NCBI GenBank assembly: GCA_049325315.1
Contig: JBMONB010000048.1
Span: 1-64,000, forward strand
Direction: 5' to 3'
Source: JAWLHU01 sp049325315
GTDB taxonomy: Bacteria > Bacillota > Sulfobacillia > Symbiobacteriales > Symbiobacteriaceae
DNA length: 64,000 nucleotides
The translations under genes and the position numbers were made by a program. Shown piece after piece: positions 50,689-59,032 of this stretch; position 1 is the first letter of the stretch, and every line of letters begins with the position of its first letter. The notes under the pieces were generated by a model that was given only the letters and a program-made list of their open reading frames with translations, was not told where the DNA came from and ran no database searches.

Positions 50689-52050
50689 TTAGCGAACCAG
50701 GTGCGGAGGGACTTTTTCCTGACCCATGCCGGCGTAGACGTAGACGCGCGCCTCCCCAGCGCGAATAACCCAGGCCGGCTCCAGCGTCCAGCGGCCCTCA
50801 CGACCCTCTGGGTCCGGCTTCGCCACGAAAGCGAGGTGCATGGAACGAACCGATTCGATCAGGAGTAGGGAGACCTGGTCTGCCGCCCACGTAATCGCCG
50901 CCTCCGGCGAGATCACCGGCTGCACCTCCCGCGGAAACCGCATCTCCACGAAGGATGGGTAACGAGAGAAGTAGACCACGCGATGAGAGGAGACATGCAC
51001 CTGAACAGCGGGCCCCAGCGATTCAACCGGGAAGGGGCCGCCAGAACGGAAGTCAAACTCCAGTTTGGCCCGCCCGGGCTGCTGTGTGTAGCGACGAAGA
51101 AGAATCTCCTGAGGCCAACCCCCCCGTGAACCCACCCATTCCTGGGCCAGGGCAAGCGCCCGCTCCATGTCGGGAGCGGAACTGGGGCTGGAGGGGTCCG
51201 CCGTACGATACTCGAGGAGACCAGCCGTCGTGAAGCGAAGCAGCCGCTGACCATCGGTGAGGCTGCGGCCGCCCTGCTCATCGATCTGGCGAACGACCGA
51301 CAGATCCGGGAAGTAGCGGGCTTCTTCGATCCGTTCATCTGGCGCGGTGATGCGCATATGAGCTACGGGCATCGTATCGGTGTCAGGAACCAACAGATTC
51401 GGCGGAATGCGCGCAATGGTTCCCTCCAAAGCGAGCGGACGGTGCTTCACATAGAGGGCGGGGTCTTGGTCCTTCATAAGTTGCTGGAACTGGGCCGTTC
51501 TGTCCTGGGTTAGATCTGCCAGGTACAAAATGCTGCCGACCGGACCAGAGAGGTAGATCGCGCCCGGCTCACCCAGGTAAAACGTAATTCGGTCGATGCG
51601 CATCGACCCGTTACGTAGCGTGGGACTGTTCCACCGCCAGAGATCAGCCCACTGGCTCAGCATGAGCGGAGTCGGCAACCGGAGTTCCACCCACTCCGAC
51701 TCCAGCAGTCGCTCTGGAACTTGATCCACCTGAAATGCCCCGCTAGTAGACGGGAGTCCCGTAAGAATCCCTTTTATATGGGGCCAAACCTGATTGTAGG
51801 CCAACGAACCAGGGTGAATCGGTGCGATGAGATTCTCCTTTTGCCGAAAGAGAATCATCTCGGGGCGGAAGATGTCAGGCATTTCTTTCTCAGAGGCCGG
51901 GGGCTGAGGCTGAATGCTAGGTCCTGTCGAGGCGGGAGCCAGCGACGGCTCAGACGGGTACCATACCTGGAGCGACAGGAAGATACTGCTGATGACCAGT
52001 ACGGCTAGGAGCAGATCCAGAAACCAGTCCTTCCATGAATGCACCCGCAT
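50689..52050 (-). CDS. yycH: YycH-like two-component system regulatory protein
   Basis: A 453-residue membrane-anchored protein. The N-terminal helix WFLDLLLAVLVISSIFLSLQVW (about 9-30) is followed by PSEPS and a long extracellular part with several YycH-type beta domains (VAHMRITAPDERIEEARYFPDLSVVRQIDEQGGRSLTDGQ). In Bacillus it restrains WalK together with YycI. ATG at 52050 overlaps the walK stop (TTAATG region) with GAGGTGGAGTTA upstream; a GTG three codons earlier would overlap the site. Confidence 0.87.
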   Translation of the reverse strand: MRVHSWKDWFLDLLLAVLVISSIFLSLQVWYPSEPSLAPASTGPSIQPQPPASEKEMPDIFRPEMILFRQKENLIAPIHPGSLAYNQVWPHIKGILTGLPSTSGAFQVDQVPERLLESEWVELRLPTPLMLSQWADLWRWNSPTLRNGSMRIDRITFYLGEPGAIYLSGPVGSILYLADLTQDRTAQFQQLMKDQDPALYVKHRPLALEGTIARIPPNLLVPDTDTMPVAHMRITAPDERIEEARYFPDLSVVRQIDEQGGRSLTDGQRLLRFTTAGLLEYRTADPSSPSSAPDMERALALAQEWVGSRGGWPQEILLRRYTQQPGRAKLEFDFRSGGPFPVESLGPAVQVHVSSHRVVYFSRYPSFVEMRFPREVQPVISPEAAITWAADQVSLLLIESVRSMHLAFVAKPDPEGREGRWTLEPAWVIRAGEARVYVYAGMGQEKVPPHLVR

Positions 52051-53828
52051 TAACTCCACCTCATCTCGGCAGGCACGGCCACGGGCAGCGTGAAGACCAC
52101 CTCGGTGCCCTTCCCGAATTGAGACGAAATGCTAATGTGCCCACCAGAGAGCTCAATGATCTGCTTGGCAATGGCCAGACCGAGGCCTGTCCCGCCTAGC
52201 ATACGGGAGCGGGCCTTGTCGACCCGGTAGAAACGCTCAAAAATACGGGGCAAGTCCTCAGGCGGAATACCAATGCCCGTGTCCTCCACCGAGATTCGAA
52301 TCATGCCCCCATCGGGAGCAGCCTTGACCCGAATCTCGCCCCCCTGCGGAGTGAACTCAATCGCGTTGGCCAGCAGGTTAATCAGAACCTGCTGGATCTT
52401 ATCGTAGTCGTAGAGACCGTGCGGCGTTTGCGGATCAATCTGCTGTACGACTACCAGGTCCTTGCGGCTCGCCTGAACGGACAGCTTCGCCACGCTCTCT
52501 GCGATCAGCTCACCGATATCCCGTGCCTGAATGTCCCAGCGTACGGTGCCCTCATCCATCTGCGTGAGGCGGAGAAGATCCCGCACCAGTCGAGCCATTC
52601 GGTCCGTCTCGCTCTCCACCACGTGCAGGAACCGGGTTCGGACATCGGGATCCTCCGCTGCTCCGTCGAGTAGCGTCTCCACGTAGCTCTTGACCGTGGT
52701 AAGCGGCGTCTTCAGCTCGTGAGAGACGTTGGCTACGAACTCCCGGCGCAGCGCCTCCAGCTTCTCCAGTTCGGTAATGTCGTGAAAGACGATCACCATG
52801 CCGGCCGGCTGGGGTCCTTCACCGCGAAGCGGCGTGATATAGGCCTGCAAAACCAGGGCACCCGTGCGAACCTCTCGGGTGACAGAGGTATTGCGGTCCC
52901 GAGCTTCCCTCAACCCTTCGGCAAGACGTGCATCGGGCCAGAGATCCTGCGGGCGGCGACCAATGGCGTCGCCCTCCCTTGTCTGGAACATCCGCTCCGC
53001 CGCAGGATTTAGCTTAATGATCCGCCCGGCACTGTTCAGCGCGACCAGACCATCGGCCATGTGGGACAGAATCGCTTCCACCTTGCTCTTCTCGTCTTGC
53101 ATCTCGCCAAGCGTTTGCTTGAGGCGGCGAGTCATGCGGTTGAACATCTCGCCCAACTGACCGATTTCATCATTCGACCGCACATGAATGGTCTGGTCAA
53201 AGTTGCCGCCTGCGATCTCTGCGGCCTTGCGGGTCACCTCCCGAACCGGTCCAGTAATGGTCCGGGCGAGCGCAAAGCCCAGCACAACGGTTGAGGCCAT
53301 CGCTACACCAGTGGCGACAAGCAGGATATCCTGCATATCGCCCAGGCGGGCGTAGGCCTCCTCGAGCGACGACTTCAGGTAGATCACACCGATCACATTA
53401 TCGGAGGAGGTGATGGGCAACGCCTGGAAGGCCATTCGCTGCGAGCCCTCTTTACCCGGGCGCTTGGTCACCTGGCCGACAAAGGCGGGAGAGACGTCGT
53501 CATGCGTGAACTTCTGGCCCAGCAGTTGCGCGTGCTCTGGCTGCCTCATGGTCGCGCCGATAACAACGCCATTCGCGTCCAGTACGAGTACATCGCCCGG
53601 CCAGCGCTCCATATATTGACGCACCGCTTCCGGGTCGAGGCGATCCCCTTTAATAAAGGTGGAAAGTTGGCCCGCAAGGAGTTGAGCGCTCTGGTCCAGG
53701 TCGTTCTGCTCCTTGCTGATATAGTTGCGCTGTAGCTCTTGCAGCAGATAGAGGCTGGCCAACTCCATGGCAACGACAATCAGCAACAAGTAGACCAGAA
53801 CCAGTTTGCTCTGGATGCTCCGCAGCAC
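52050..53828 (-). CDS. walK: sensor histidine kinase WalK
   Basis: A 592-residue kinase with the full WalK layout: TM1 (about 8-28), extracellular domain (29-165), TM2 (about 167-188), HAMP (190-245), PAS (250-355), HisKA with phospho-His in FVANVSHELKTPLTTVKSYVE, and HATPase (NLLANAIEFTPQGG, DTGIGIPPEDLPRIFERFYRVD, GGTGLGLAIAKQII). It senses cell-wall state and phosphorylates WalR to control autolysins; essential in many Bacillota. Start ATG at 53828 with AAGGAGGTGGGCCCG upstream. Operon: walR-walK-yycH-yycI. Confidence 0.95.
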   Translation of the reverse strand: MLRSIQSKLVLVYLLLIVVAMELASLYLLQELQRNYISKEQNDLDQSAQLLAGQLSTFIKGDRLDPEAVRQYMERWPGDVLVLDANGVVIGATMRQPEHAQLLGQKFTHDDVSPAFVGQVTKRPGKEGSQRMAFQALPITSSDNVIGVIYLKSSLEEAYARLGDMQDILLVATGVAMASTVVLGFALARTITGPVREVTRKAAEIAGGNFDQTIHVRSNDEIGQLGEMFNRMTRRLKQTLGEMQDEKSKVEAILSHMADGLVALNSAGRIIKLNPAAERMFQTREGDAIGRRPQDLWPDARLAEGLREARDRNTSVTREVRTGALVLQAYITPLRGEGPQPAGMVIVFHDITELEKLEALRREFVANVSHELKTPLTTVKSYVETLLDGAAEDPDVRTRFLHVVESETDRMARLVRDLLRLTQMDEGTVRWDIQARDIGELIAESVAKLSVQASRKDLVVVQQIDPQTPHGLYDYDKIQQVLINLLANAIEFTPQGGEIRVKAAPDGGMIRISVEDTGIGIPPEDLPRIFERFYRVDKARSRMLGGTGLGLAIAKQIIELSGGHISISSQFGKGTEVVFTLPVAVPAEMRWS

Positions 53829-53857
53829 GGGCCCACCTCCTTCCTCGCCCAGCAGGC

Positions 53858-54565
53858 CTAGTTGAAGCGCTGAAAATAGTAACCGATGCCTCGTCGGGTT
53901 TTAATGAACTCCGGTTGGGCAGGGTTATCCTCAATCTTCTCGCGCAACCGCCGGACGGTGACATCCACCGTGCGGACATCGCCATAATAATCGTAGCCCC
54001 AGACCTCTTCCAGCAGCGCCTCTCGAGAAAAAACCTGTCCCGCATGTGATGCGAGGAAACGAAGCAGTTCAAACTCCCGCGGCGTCAGATCCACTACCTG
54101 AGAGCCCTTCATGACCTCATAGCTCGTAAGGTTAATGGCTACGCTTCCGCCCTGAAGAATCTGGTCCTGCGGCTGGGTCTGGGTGGTAGCAGGCTCCTTC
54201 GTCCGAACCCGCCGCAGAATGGCTCGAACCCGGGCGATTAACTCCCGGGGGCTAAAGGGCTTGGTTACGTAGTCATCGGCCCCCAACTCCAGGCCGAGAA
54301 CCTTGTCTACTTCCGCTTCTTTGGCCGTTAGCATGAGAATCGGGACCGAAGAGAAGGTCCGAATCTCTTTACAGACCGAGAAGCCATCCATTTTCGGCAG
54401 CATGATGTCCAGAATAACGAGGTGAAACGGAGACGCCTTTGCCTTGGCCACGGCCTCCTCGCCATCGTAGGCCACCTCGACCTCAAAGCCCTCCCGTTCA
54501 AAGCTGAACTTGAGGATTTCGGCAATCGGCCGTTCATCGTCAACAACTAGAATGCGGTCTACCAT
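53858..54565 (-). CDS. walR: response regulator WalR
   Basis: A 235-residue OmpR-family regulator. Receiver domain ILVVDDERPIAEILKFSFEREG with phospho-Asp in LVILDIMLPKMDGFSVC and Lys in GADDYVTKPFSPRELIARV; C-terminal winged helix (VDLTPREFELLRFLASHAGQVFSREALLEEVWGYDYYGDVRTVDVTVRRLREKIE). The target genes are cell-wall hydrolases, and two LysM-M23 peptidases lie within 4 kb. ATG at 54565 follows AAAGGAGAGAACGCC. First gene of the wal operon; a membrane metallopeptidase gene ends 64 bp upstream. Confidence 0.96.
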   Translation of the reverse strand: MVDRILVVDDERPIAEILKFSFEREGFEVEVAYDGEEAVAKAKASPFHLVILDIMLPKMDGFSVCKEIRTFSSVPILMLTAKEAEVDKVLGLELGADDYVTKPFSPRELIARVRAILRRVRTKEPATTQTQPQDQILQGGSVAINLTSYEVMKGSQVVDLTPREFELLRFLASHAGQVFSREALLEEVWGYDYYGDVRTVDVTVRRLREKIEDNPAQPEFIKTRRGIGYYFQRFN

Positions 54566-54629
54566 GGCGTTCTCTCCTTTGCCTTTACAAGCGGCGAATT
54601 TCGATGACTCGCCCTCCCGTTCCTCCTTC

Positions 54630-55511
54630 TTACCGTTCCTTTTCCAGCCGGTCGAAGTTGGCTTCGACCCAGTCGAGCCAGGAACTGTAGATTTCGTTCA
54701 CTGTTCGGCCATAGGTCTCCTGTACTGCCCGGTCAAACGGCACACCCTTGCCCAGGCTCTGAATCAGACGGGTAAGGGGCTCCTCACCATAGGTTTCGAC
54801 CATATACTCAACCAGCAGGTAGCTCTGGCGGTAGGCCAGGGGCTGATTCTGCAGCTGATCAAACCGGTTGCGCAGGTCTTCCAGTGTGTAGAGTGATTGA
54901 TTCAGGGTCGAGGAGGGCTCAATCCAGAGAAAGCCGGTCACCTTTCGTTCGACCCGCTGAGCCAGCCCCTCCGTGAACCAGCGAGGATAATTACCGTGTG
55001 TCAGGTGGTCCAGCACGTAGTGCGTCAGTTCATGAGCGATGGGGTTGAGCTTACGGAAGGCCTTCTTCTGCTTCATGGGATCTGCCTGCTTGATCCACAC
55101 GTTTGGGGAAAGCAGGCGAATCGTGCCGTGCCAGTAGACGCCCAGCGCACTCTCACCGTTTCCCCAACCAAACGCCGCCCTCAACTCCTGGCGGCTTGGG
55201 TAAAGAATTATCGGAACCCTTCCGCTGGGTCTGAAACCTACCTGTTCAACCACCGAGTCGTAGACACCTTCGGCGGTTTCCAGCACCAAATCAGCCACCT
55301 CACGGTCGGCTTCGGAAAAGTAAAGCTCAAACCGCTCCGACCGCTCCTGGTGATAGCCCGACAGATGCACCAGCGCCCGTTCCCGGCCCTGCTCTCGGTA
55401 GAGGCGGTATGCAACTGAGCGGGGCTGCGGCCACGTGCGCCAGAGCAGCAGGAGCACGGAAAAAACCGACAGCGGTATGACGAGCCAATACCAGAGTCGC
55501 TTCCACTTCAT
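54630..55511 (-). CDS. membrane-anchored MA-family (gluzincin) metallopeptidase
   Basis: A 293-residue protein with one N-terminal TM helix (LWYWLVIPLSVFSVLLLLW, 6-24) and an extracellular peptidase_MA_2-like domain. The zinc motif is PIAHELTHYVLDH (HExxH near 160-164) and the third ligand is probably the Glu of WFTEGLAQ, about 20 residues later. Substrate unknown; surface protein or peptidoglycan-linked processing is likely from its place just before walRK. ATG at 55511; a GGGGGAATCCATCTAT tract precedes it. Confidence 0.87.
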   Translation of the reverse strand: MKWKRLWYWLVIPLSVFSVLLLLWRTWPQPRSVAYRLYREQGRERALVHLSGYHQERSERFELYFSEADREVADLVLETAEGVYDSVVEQVGFRPSGRVPIILYPSRQELRAAFGWGNGESALGVYWHGTIRLLSPNVWIKQADPMKQKKAFRKLNPIAHELTHYVLDHLTHGNYPRWFTEGLAQRVERKVTGFLWIEPSSTLNQSLYTLEDLRNRFDQLQNQPLAYRQSYLLVEYMVETYGEEPLTRLIQSLGKGVPFDRAVQETYGRTVNEIYSSWLDWVEANFDRLEKER

Positions 55512-55641
55512 ATAGATGGATTCCCCCGGTTGTAGAGCTATTCGTGTAGAACCTATACGTACTTAGTATAGATGAAGATAACTTAAGACTTCCATCAACA
55601 AACCGTGGCGCTTTTGGCAGGCTACGTGAGCAATGAGAAAA

Positions 55642-55665
55642 GGGCCCATCCCCCTGGATGAGCCC
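55642..55665 (-). terminator. terminator of the ypiB-like gene
   Basis: Arms GGGC-CATCC and GGATG-GCCC, followed on the minus strand by TTTTCTC, 19 bp past the stop. Confidence 0.75.
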
Positions 55666-55683
55666 GTCTGCATACGTGGATCA

Positions 55684-56187
55684 TTACCCCAGCTGTCGCA
55701 GTTGCTCGGTTAACTGCTCAAAGGAGCCCTTGTCGCCGCTCTCCAGCGCCTGATCGATACGCTGTAGAAGAGCCTGACGGCGAGTCAGCCGTTCCATCTC
55801 ATCTTCGAAGACCTCATCATGCCACCGGGACAGGGTATCCAGGAAATCCTGGCGCTCCTCGCTCCACTCGGGCGGGGTCGTAGAAAGACAGAGGGATATC
55901 TGCTCGGGGATAAACTTCATCAACTCAACAACAGCCTGTGAGGTCTTGTGGAAGTACCGGTCTCCTCTACGATAAAAGAAGGGCCAGGTTCCAGAACCCT
56001 TGGCAGAGACAAGAATCGCATGGCGGCTACCATCGAGGTCTTCAACTACCTCAATACGGCGCAGGATCTCCTCTTTGGCCAGAAGGAACTGGAGGAACCC
56101 ACGAGCCTCCGGAAGCTTGGGCTGATGGTGTTCCAGGAAAGAGCGGATCGAATCAACCTTGCTTTTGATCTCCTTTGGCTTTTCCAT
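55684..56187 (-). CDS. ypiB: YpiB-like UPF0302 protein with a C-terminal IDEAL domain
   Basis: A 167-residue soluble protein. The main part (about 8-110) fits UPF0302/YpiB: FLEHHQPKLPEARGFLQFLLAKEEILRRIEVVEDL, HAILVSAKG, FFYRRGDRYFHKTSQAVVELM. The tail (about 135-165: LLQRIDQALESGDKGSFEQLTEQLRQL) is an IDEAL domain, as in Bacillus YpiB. Function unknown; YpiB is linked to cell-envelope and LPS-assembly-like genes in Bacillus. ATG at 56187 has GAAGGAGGGCGCGCG upstream; the longer frame to 56364 is non-coding. Confidence 0.85.
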   Translation of the reverse strand: MEKPKEIKSKVDSIRSFLEHHQPKLPEARGFLQFLLAKEEILRRIEVVEDLDGSRHAILVSAKGSGTWPFFYRRGDRYFHKTSQAVVELMKFIPEQISLCLSTTPPEWSEERQDFLDTLSRWHDEVFEDEMERLTRRQALLQRIDQALESGDKGSFEQLTEQLRQLG

Positions 56188-56359
56188 CGCGCGCCCTCCT
56201 TCGGAGACGGAATCGCTACGGGAAGCCGTTCCCATCCTTGTGGGGTCTGTAAAGAATTCGCCCAATCTACCCTTATCTCCTGCTGGAGAAAAACGGCCCG
56301 CTCGGAGACGATTCCCTATTGTGAGTAGCCTCTCCGATGGAAAAGCGGCCCATACACAG

Positions 56360-56384
56360 ACCACCCGGCGTTATGCCGGGTGGT
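56360..56384 (-). terminator. terminator of the LysM-G5-M23 gene
   Basis: Perfect 10-bp arms ACCACCCGGC/GCCGGGTGGT, 8 bp past the stop; no clear T-run on the minus strand. Confidence 0.65.
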
Positions 56385-56392
56385 CCCTCATT

Positions 56393-57739
56393 TTACGGAT
56401 AGTAGCTCAAGGGATTCACTGACTTCCCATCTACCAGCACCTCAAAGTGGAGGTGTGGACCTGTGGAATAGCCCGTACTGCCCACGTAACCGATGACATC
56501 GCCCTTGCTGACGGTATCGCCGAGGTTGACGTTAAACGCCGAGAGGTGCGCGTAGAGCGTAACCATCTGTCCGCCGCCATGATCGATCTTAATCATGTAG
56601 CCGTAGTTACCGGACCACCCACGGAAGACCACCATACCGCTGTCGGCGGCAAGGATGGGGGTGCCAGTTGGGGCCCCGATATCGACGCCGTAATGGTAGC
56701 TGCCCCAGCGGGGGCCGTACGCCGAGGTCAGAATGCCAACCACGGGGAAAACCAGCTGCCCGCTGCCCATGGCAGGAACCTGCTTGGTGCCGACCTTGGC
56801 CACCTGGGTCTTGGGCTGAGCTGTCACCTTATTCTCCAGCACCTCGGTCTTCACGACCTTGCCATCTTCGCGGTATTCGCGAATGGTAAGCTCACGAGTG
56901 CCCCACTGACCCGGGGTGATCACCTGGTACTGCCACGGCCAGAGGTTGGGGTCCTTCTGGACCTCTTCCCGGAAGGGAATCCCCTCCTTGACGAGGCGCT
57001 TCGCCACCGACCGCGTATGTACGTGCGGCTCCTTATAGGAGATATTTAACGATTGTCCAATCTGCAGGAAGTCAAGGTCGACCCCCGGGTTCGCCTTGGC
57101 GAGTTGCTCTGTGGTCAAGCTGTAGTTCCGGGCGATGTCCCAGCCGGTATCGCCCGACTTCACCACGTAGGTGACCAACTTATCGGTGCCAAGGCGGAGA
57201 ATGTTGATCGCCTCTTCAACCGTCCGGACGTTTTCTGGCTTGACCACCTTCTTGCGCCAGGTGATCGATTCCTGGAAGGAGAGTTGCTCCACCTGTGAGG
57301 CATCCTGCAAAACAGTGGCCTTATAGGTCTCCAAGATCTGGTCCCGCACTTGCTTGGCCGAGTTCTCGTCGGCAACGGCCACGATATCGCGACCGTTTAC
57401 AGTAATAGCCACAGCCTCCCGCAGGTCGGGAATCGTCTTGATCAGTGCCGTCTGAATCGCCTGCTCGGTCGCCAACCCCATGCGCTCGCCCGTTCCGAGC
57501 GGGCGGACGTTGATCTTGGTCGCCAGGTTTACATGGACTTGCATCTCCGGAGTGATCTGTGACTGTAAGGTCTGCAGAACTTCCTCCGCTACCTCGGGTT
57601 CACGCAAGGCCCCCAATACCTGTCCGTCGACCTCGACCGCAAAACGAGGGCGAATGTGCTGCCGCCATCCCAAATCGGCAGCAATGCCAATGGCGGTGAC
57701 CAGGGAGATAACCAGCAAGACGAGGGGGCGACGGGGCAC
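56393..57739 (-). CDS. M23 peptidoglycan endopeptidase with LysM and G5 domains
   Basis: A 448-residue exported protein. N-terminal TM/signal anchor (LVLLVISLVTAIGIAADLGW, 5-24); a YabE-like region (30-190); LysM (VTYVVKSGDTGWDIARNYSLTTEQLAKANPG, about 190-240); G5 domain (RSVAKRLVKEGIPFREEVQKD...TIREYREDGKVVKTEVLENKV, ~250-320); and C-terminal M23/LytM (HYGVDIGAPTGTPILAA, TLYAHLS, GPHLHFEV) with intact zinc ligands. It cuts peptide crosslinks in the wall. GTG at 57739 follows GGAGGTGACTTCT; an in-frame GTG 15 bp earlier overlaps the site. Divergent from a second M23 gene, and near walRK, its likely regulator. Confidence 0.9.
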   Translation of the reverse strand: MPRRPLVLLVISLVTAIGIAADLGWRQHIRPRFAVEVDGQVLGALREPEVAEEVLQTLQSQITPEMQVHVNLATKINVRPLGTGERMGLATEQAIQTALIKTIPDLREAVAITVNGRDIVAVADENSAKQVRDQILETYKATVLQDASQVEQLSFQESITWRKKVVKPENVRTVEEAINILRLGTDKLVTYVVKSGDTGWDIARNYSLTTEQLAKANPGVDLDFLQIGQSLNISYKEPHVHTRSVAKRLVKEGIPFREEVQKDPNLWPWQYQVITPGQWGTRELTIREYREDGKVVKTEVLENKVTAQPKTQVAKVGTKQVPAMGSGQLVFPVVGILTSAYGPRWGSYHYGVDIGAPTGTPILAADSGMVVFRGWSGNYGYMIKIDHGGGQMVTLYAHLSAFNVNLGDTVSKGDVIGYVGSTGYSTGPHLHFEVLVDGKSVNPLSYYP

Positions 57740-57921
57740 AGAAGTCACCTCCACGTTCTACCTCCGAATAGCGTGTAATGTTTCGCTACACGCAGAGTGA
57801 TTCCTTCCAAATCCCTGGCGAAAACATAACACATTGCTTCCGGGGTTGTCTACTTTTTGACGGAAATGGGCATACTCCACCTAGCATCTCTGTCCTTCGG
57901 GACCATGATTGAGGTGGAACT

Positions 57922-58965
57922 TTGGGTACGAAATCGGATTGGCAGCCACACCGACGCTGGGCCGCAATCGGTCTGGTTGGGGGCCTACTGGCGAGTGGTG
58001 TTCTGGGGTTTGTCCTTACGTGTGAAGCGACAATAAAGCCTGCTGGTGCCACAATTGAGCGCACGGAGCACATCGGGTATGTCCGAGAACCGCAGAATAC
58101 CGCGGTTCATGCGCCGCTCTCTAACCTAGTCGTCAGCGACGAGGGCGCCTATCTGCAAGTCCCCCTCGAGGTAGATTACGCCGCCACCACTGGACATGGC
58201 GGCCGGTTCATCACCCATACGGTCCAGCCTGGTGACTCGCTATGGGTGATTGCCCGGACCTACGAGACTGACATCGCTACCCTGCTCTCCCTCAACCCAG
58301 ATCTCAGTTCCACGGTGATTCAGCCCGGGCAGGTGCTGGACGTCGCCCCTGACTTTCGGGGGCTACGCCACGTTGTGCAACGCGGTGAAACGCTCAGCGC
58401 AATCGCATCGGCCTACGACCTGCCAGTCAGCGACATTGAAGCGGAGAACCACCTGGCGCCTGGCGGCCAAATCCCGGTCGGACAGCCGTTGCTGCTTCCG
58501 GGGGCACGTGAGCGCAAGGATCGAGGCATCTTGGCCAGCCGCAACGCTAGTGCCCGAAGGGCTGCGCAACCGGCTACCGACAGGGCGGCCTTTTCCGCCG
58601 GGTGGACCTGGCCCATCACAGGTGGCTTGCACTCCTCGGAGTTCGGCCAGCGCTGGGGTGGTTTCCATTCAGGGCTGGATATTGCTGTACCCACCGGCAC
58701 GCCCGCAGCGGCTGTGGCGGCCGGAACGGTCCAGTTTGCCGGGTGGGACGGGGGCTACGGTTTCTCCGTCATTCTCGACCATGGGGACGGTCTAATGACC
58801 CGTTACGCTCATGCCTCTAAACTGCTGGTTGTGGAAGGGCAAGAGGTCGAGCAGGGGGAGAATGTGATCCTGGTGGGTGCAACGGGAAACTCTACGGGCC
58901 CACACCTTCACTTCGAAGTGTTGCTCGGTGGGACGCCGCAAAACCCACGGGTCTATCTCCCATAA
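57922..58965 (+). CDS. M23 peptidase with two LysM domains
   Basis: A 347-residue exported peptidase. Signal anchor (WAAIGLVGGLLASGVLGFVL, 13-32); LysM 1 (ITHTVQPGDSLWVIARTYETDIATLLSLNP, about 95-140); LysM 2 (LRHVVQRGETLSAIASAYDLPVSDIEAEN, about 147-193); linker; M23 domain with FHSGLDIAVPTGTPAAAV (H-x3-D), TRYAHAS and GPHLHFEV (H-x-H). It resembles spore or wall LytM-type proteins such as SpoIIQ-like endopeptidases without known partner. Start TTG at 57922 follows GAGGTGGAACT. It faces away from the LysM-G5-M23 gene across 182 bp, a shared divergent promoter region. Confidence 0.9.
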   Translation: MGTKSDWQPHRRWAAIGLVGGLLASGVLGFVLTCEATIKPAGATIERTEHIGYVREPQNTAVHAPLSNLVVSDEGAYLQVPLEVDYAATTGHGGRFITHTVQPGDSLWVIARTYETDIATLLSLNPDLSSTVIQPGQVLDVAPDFRGLRHVVQRGETLSAIASAYDLPVSDIEAENHLAPGGQIPVGQPLLLPGARERKDRGILASRNASARRAAQPATDRAAFSAGWTWPITGGLHSSEFGQRWGGFHSGLDIAVPTGTPAAAVAAGTVQFAGWDGGYGFSVILDHGDGLMTRYAHASKLLVVEGQEVEQGENVILVGATGNSTGPHLHFEVLLGGTPQNPRVYLP

Positions 58966-58977
58966 TCGTTCGTTCGA

Positions 58978-59003
58978 GGGCCGGTCCAGTGATGGACCGG
59001 CCC
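58978..59003. terminator. bidirectional terminator
   Basis: Perfect 11-bp arms GGGCCGGTCCA/TGGACCGGCCC followed by TTCTGC, between the M23 and glpK genes. Confidence 0.85.
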
Positions 59004-59032
59004 TTCTGCATGCCAACCAGGGTGAATGGCAG

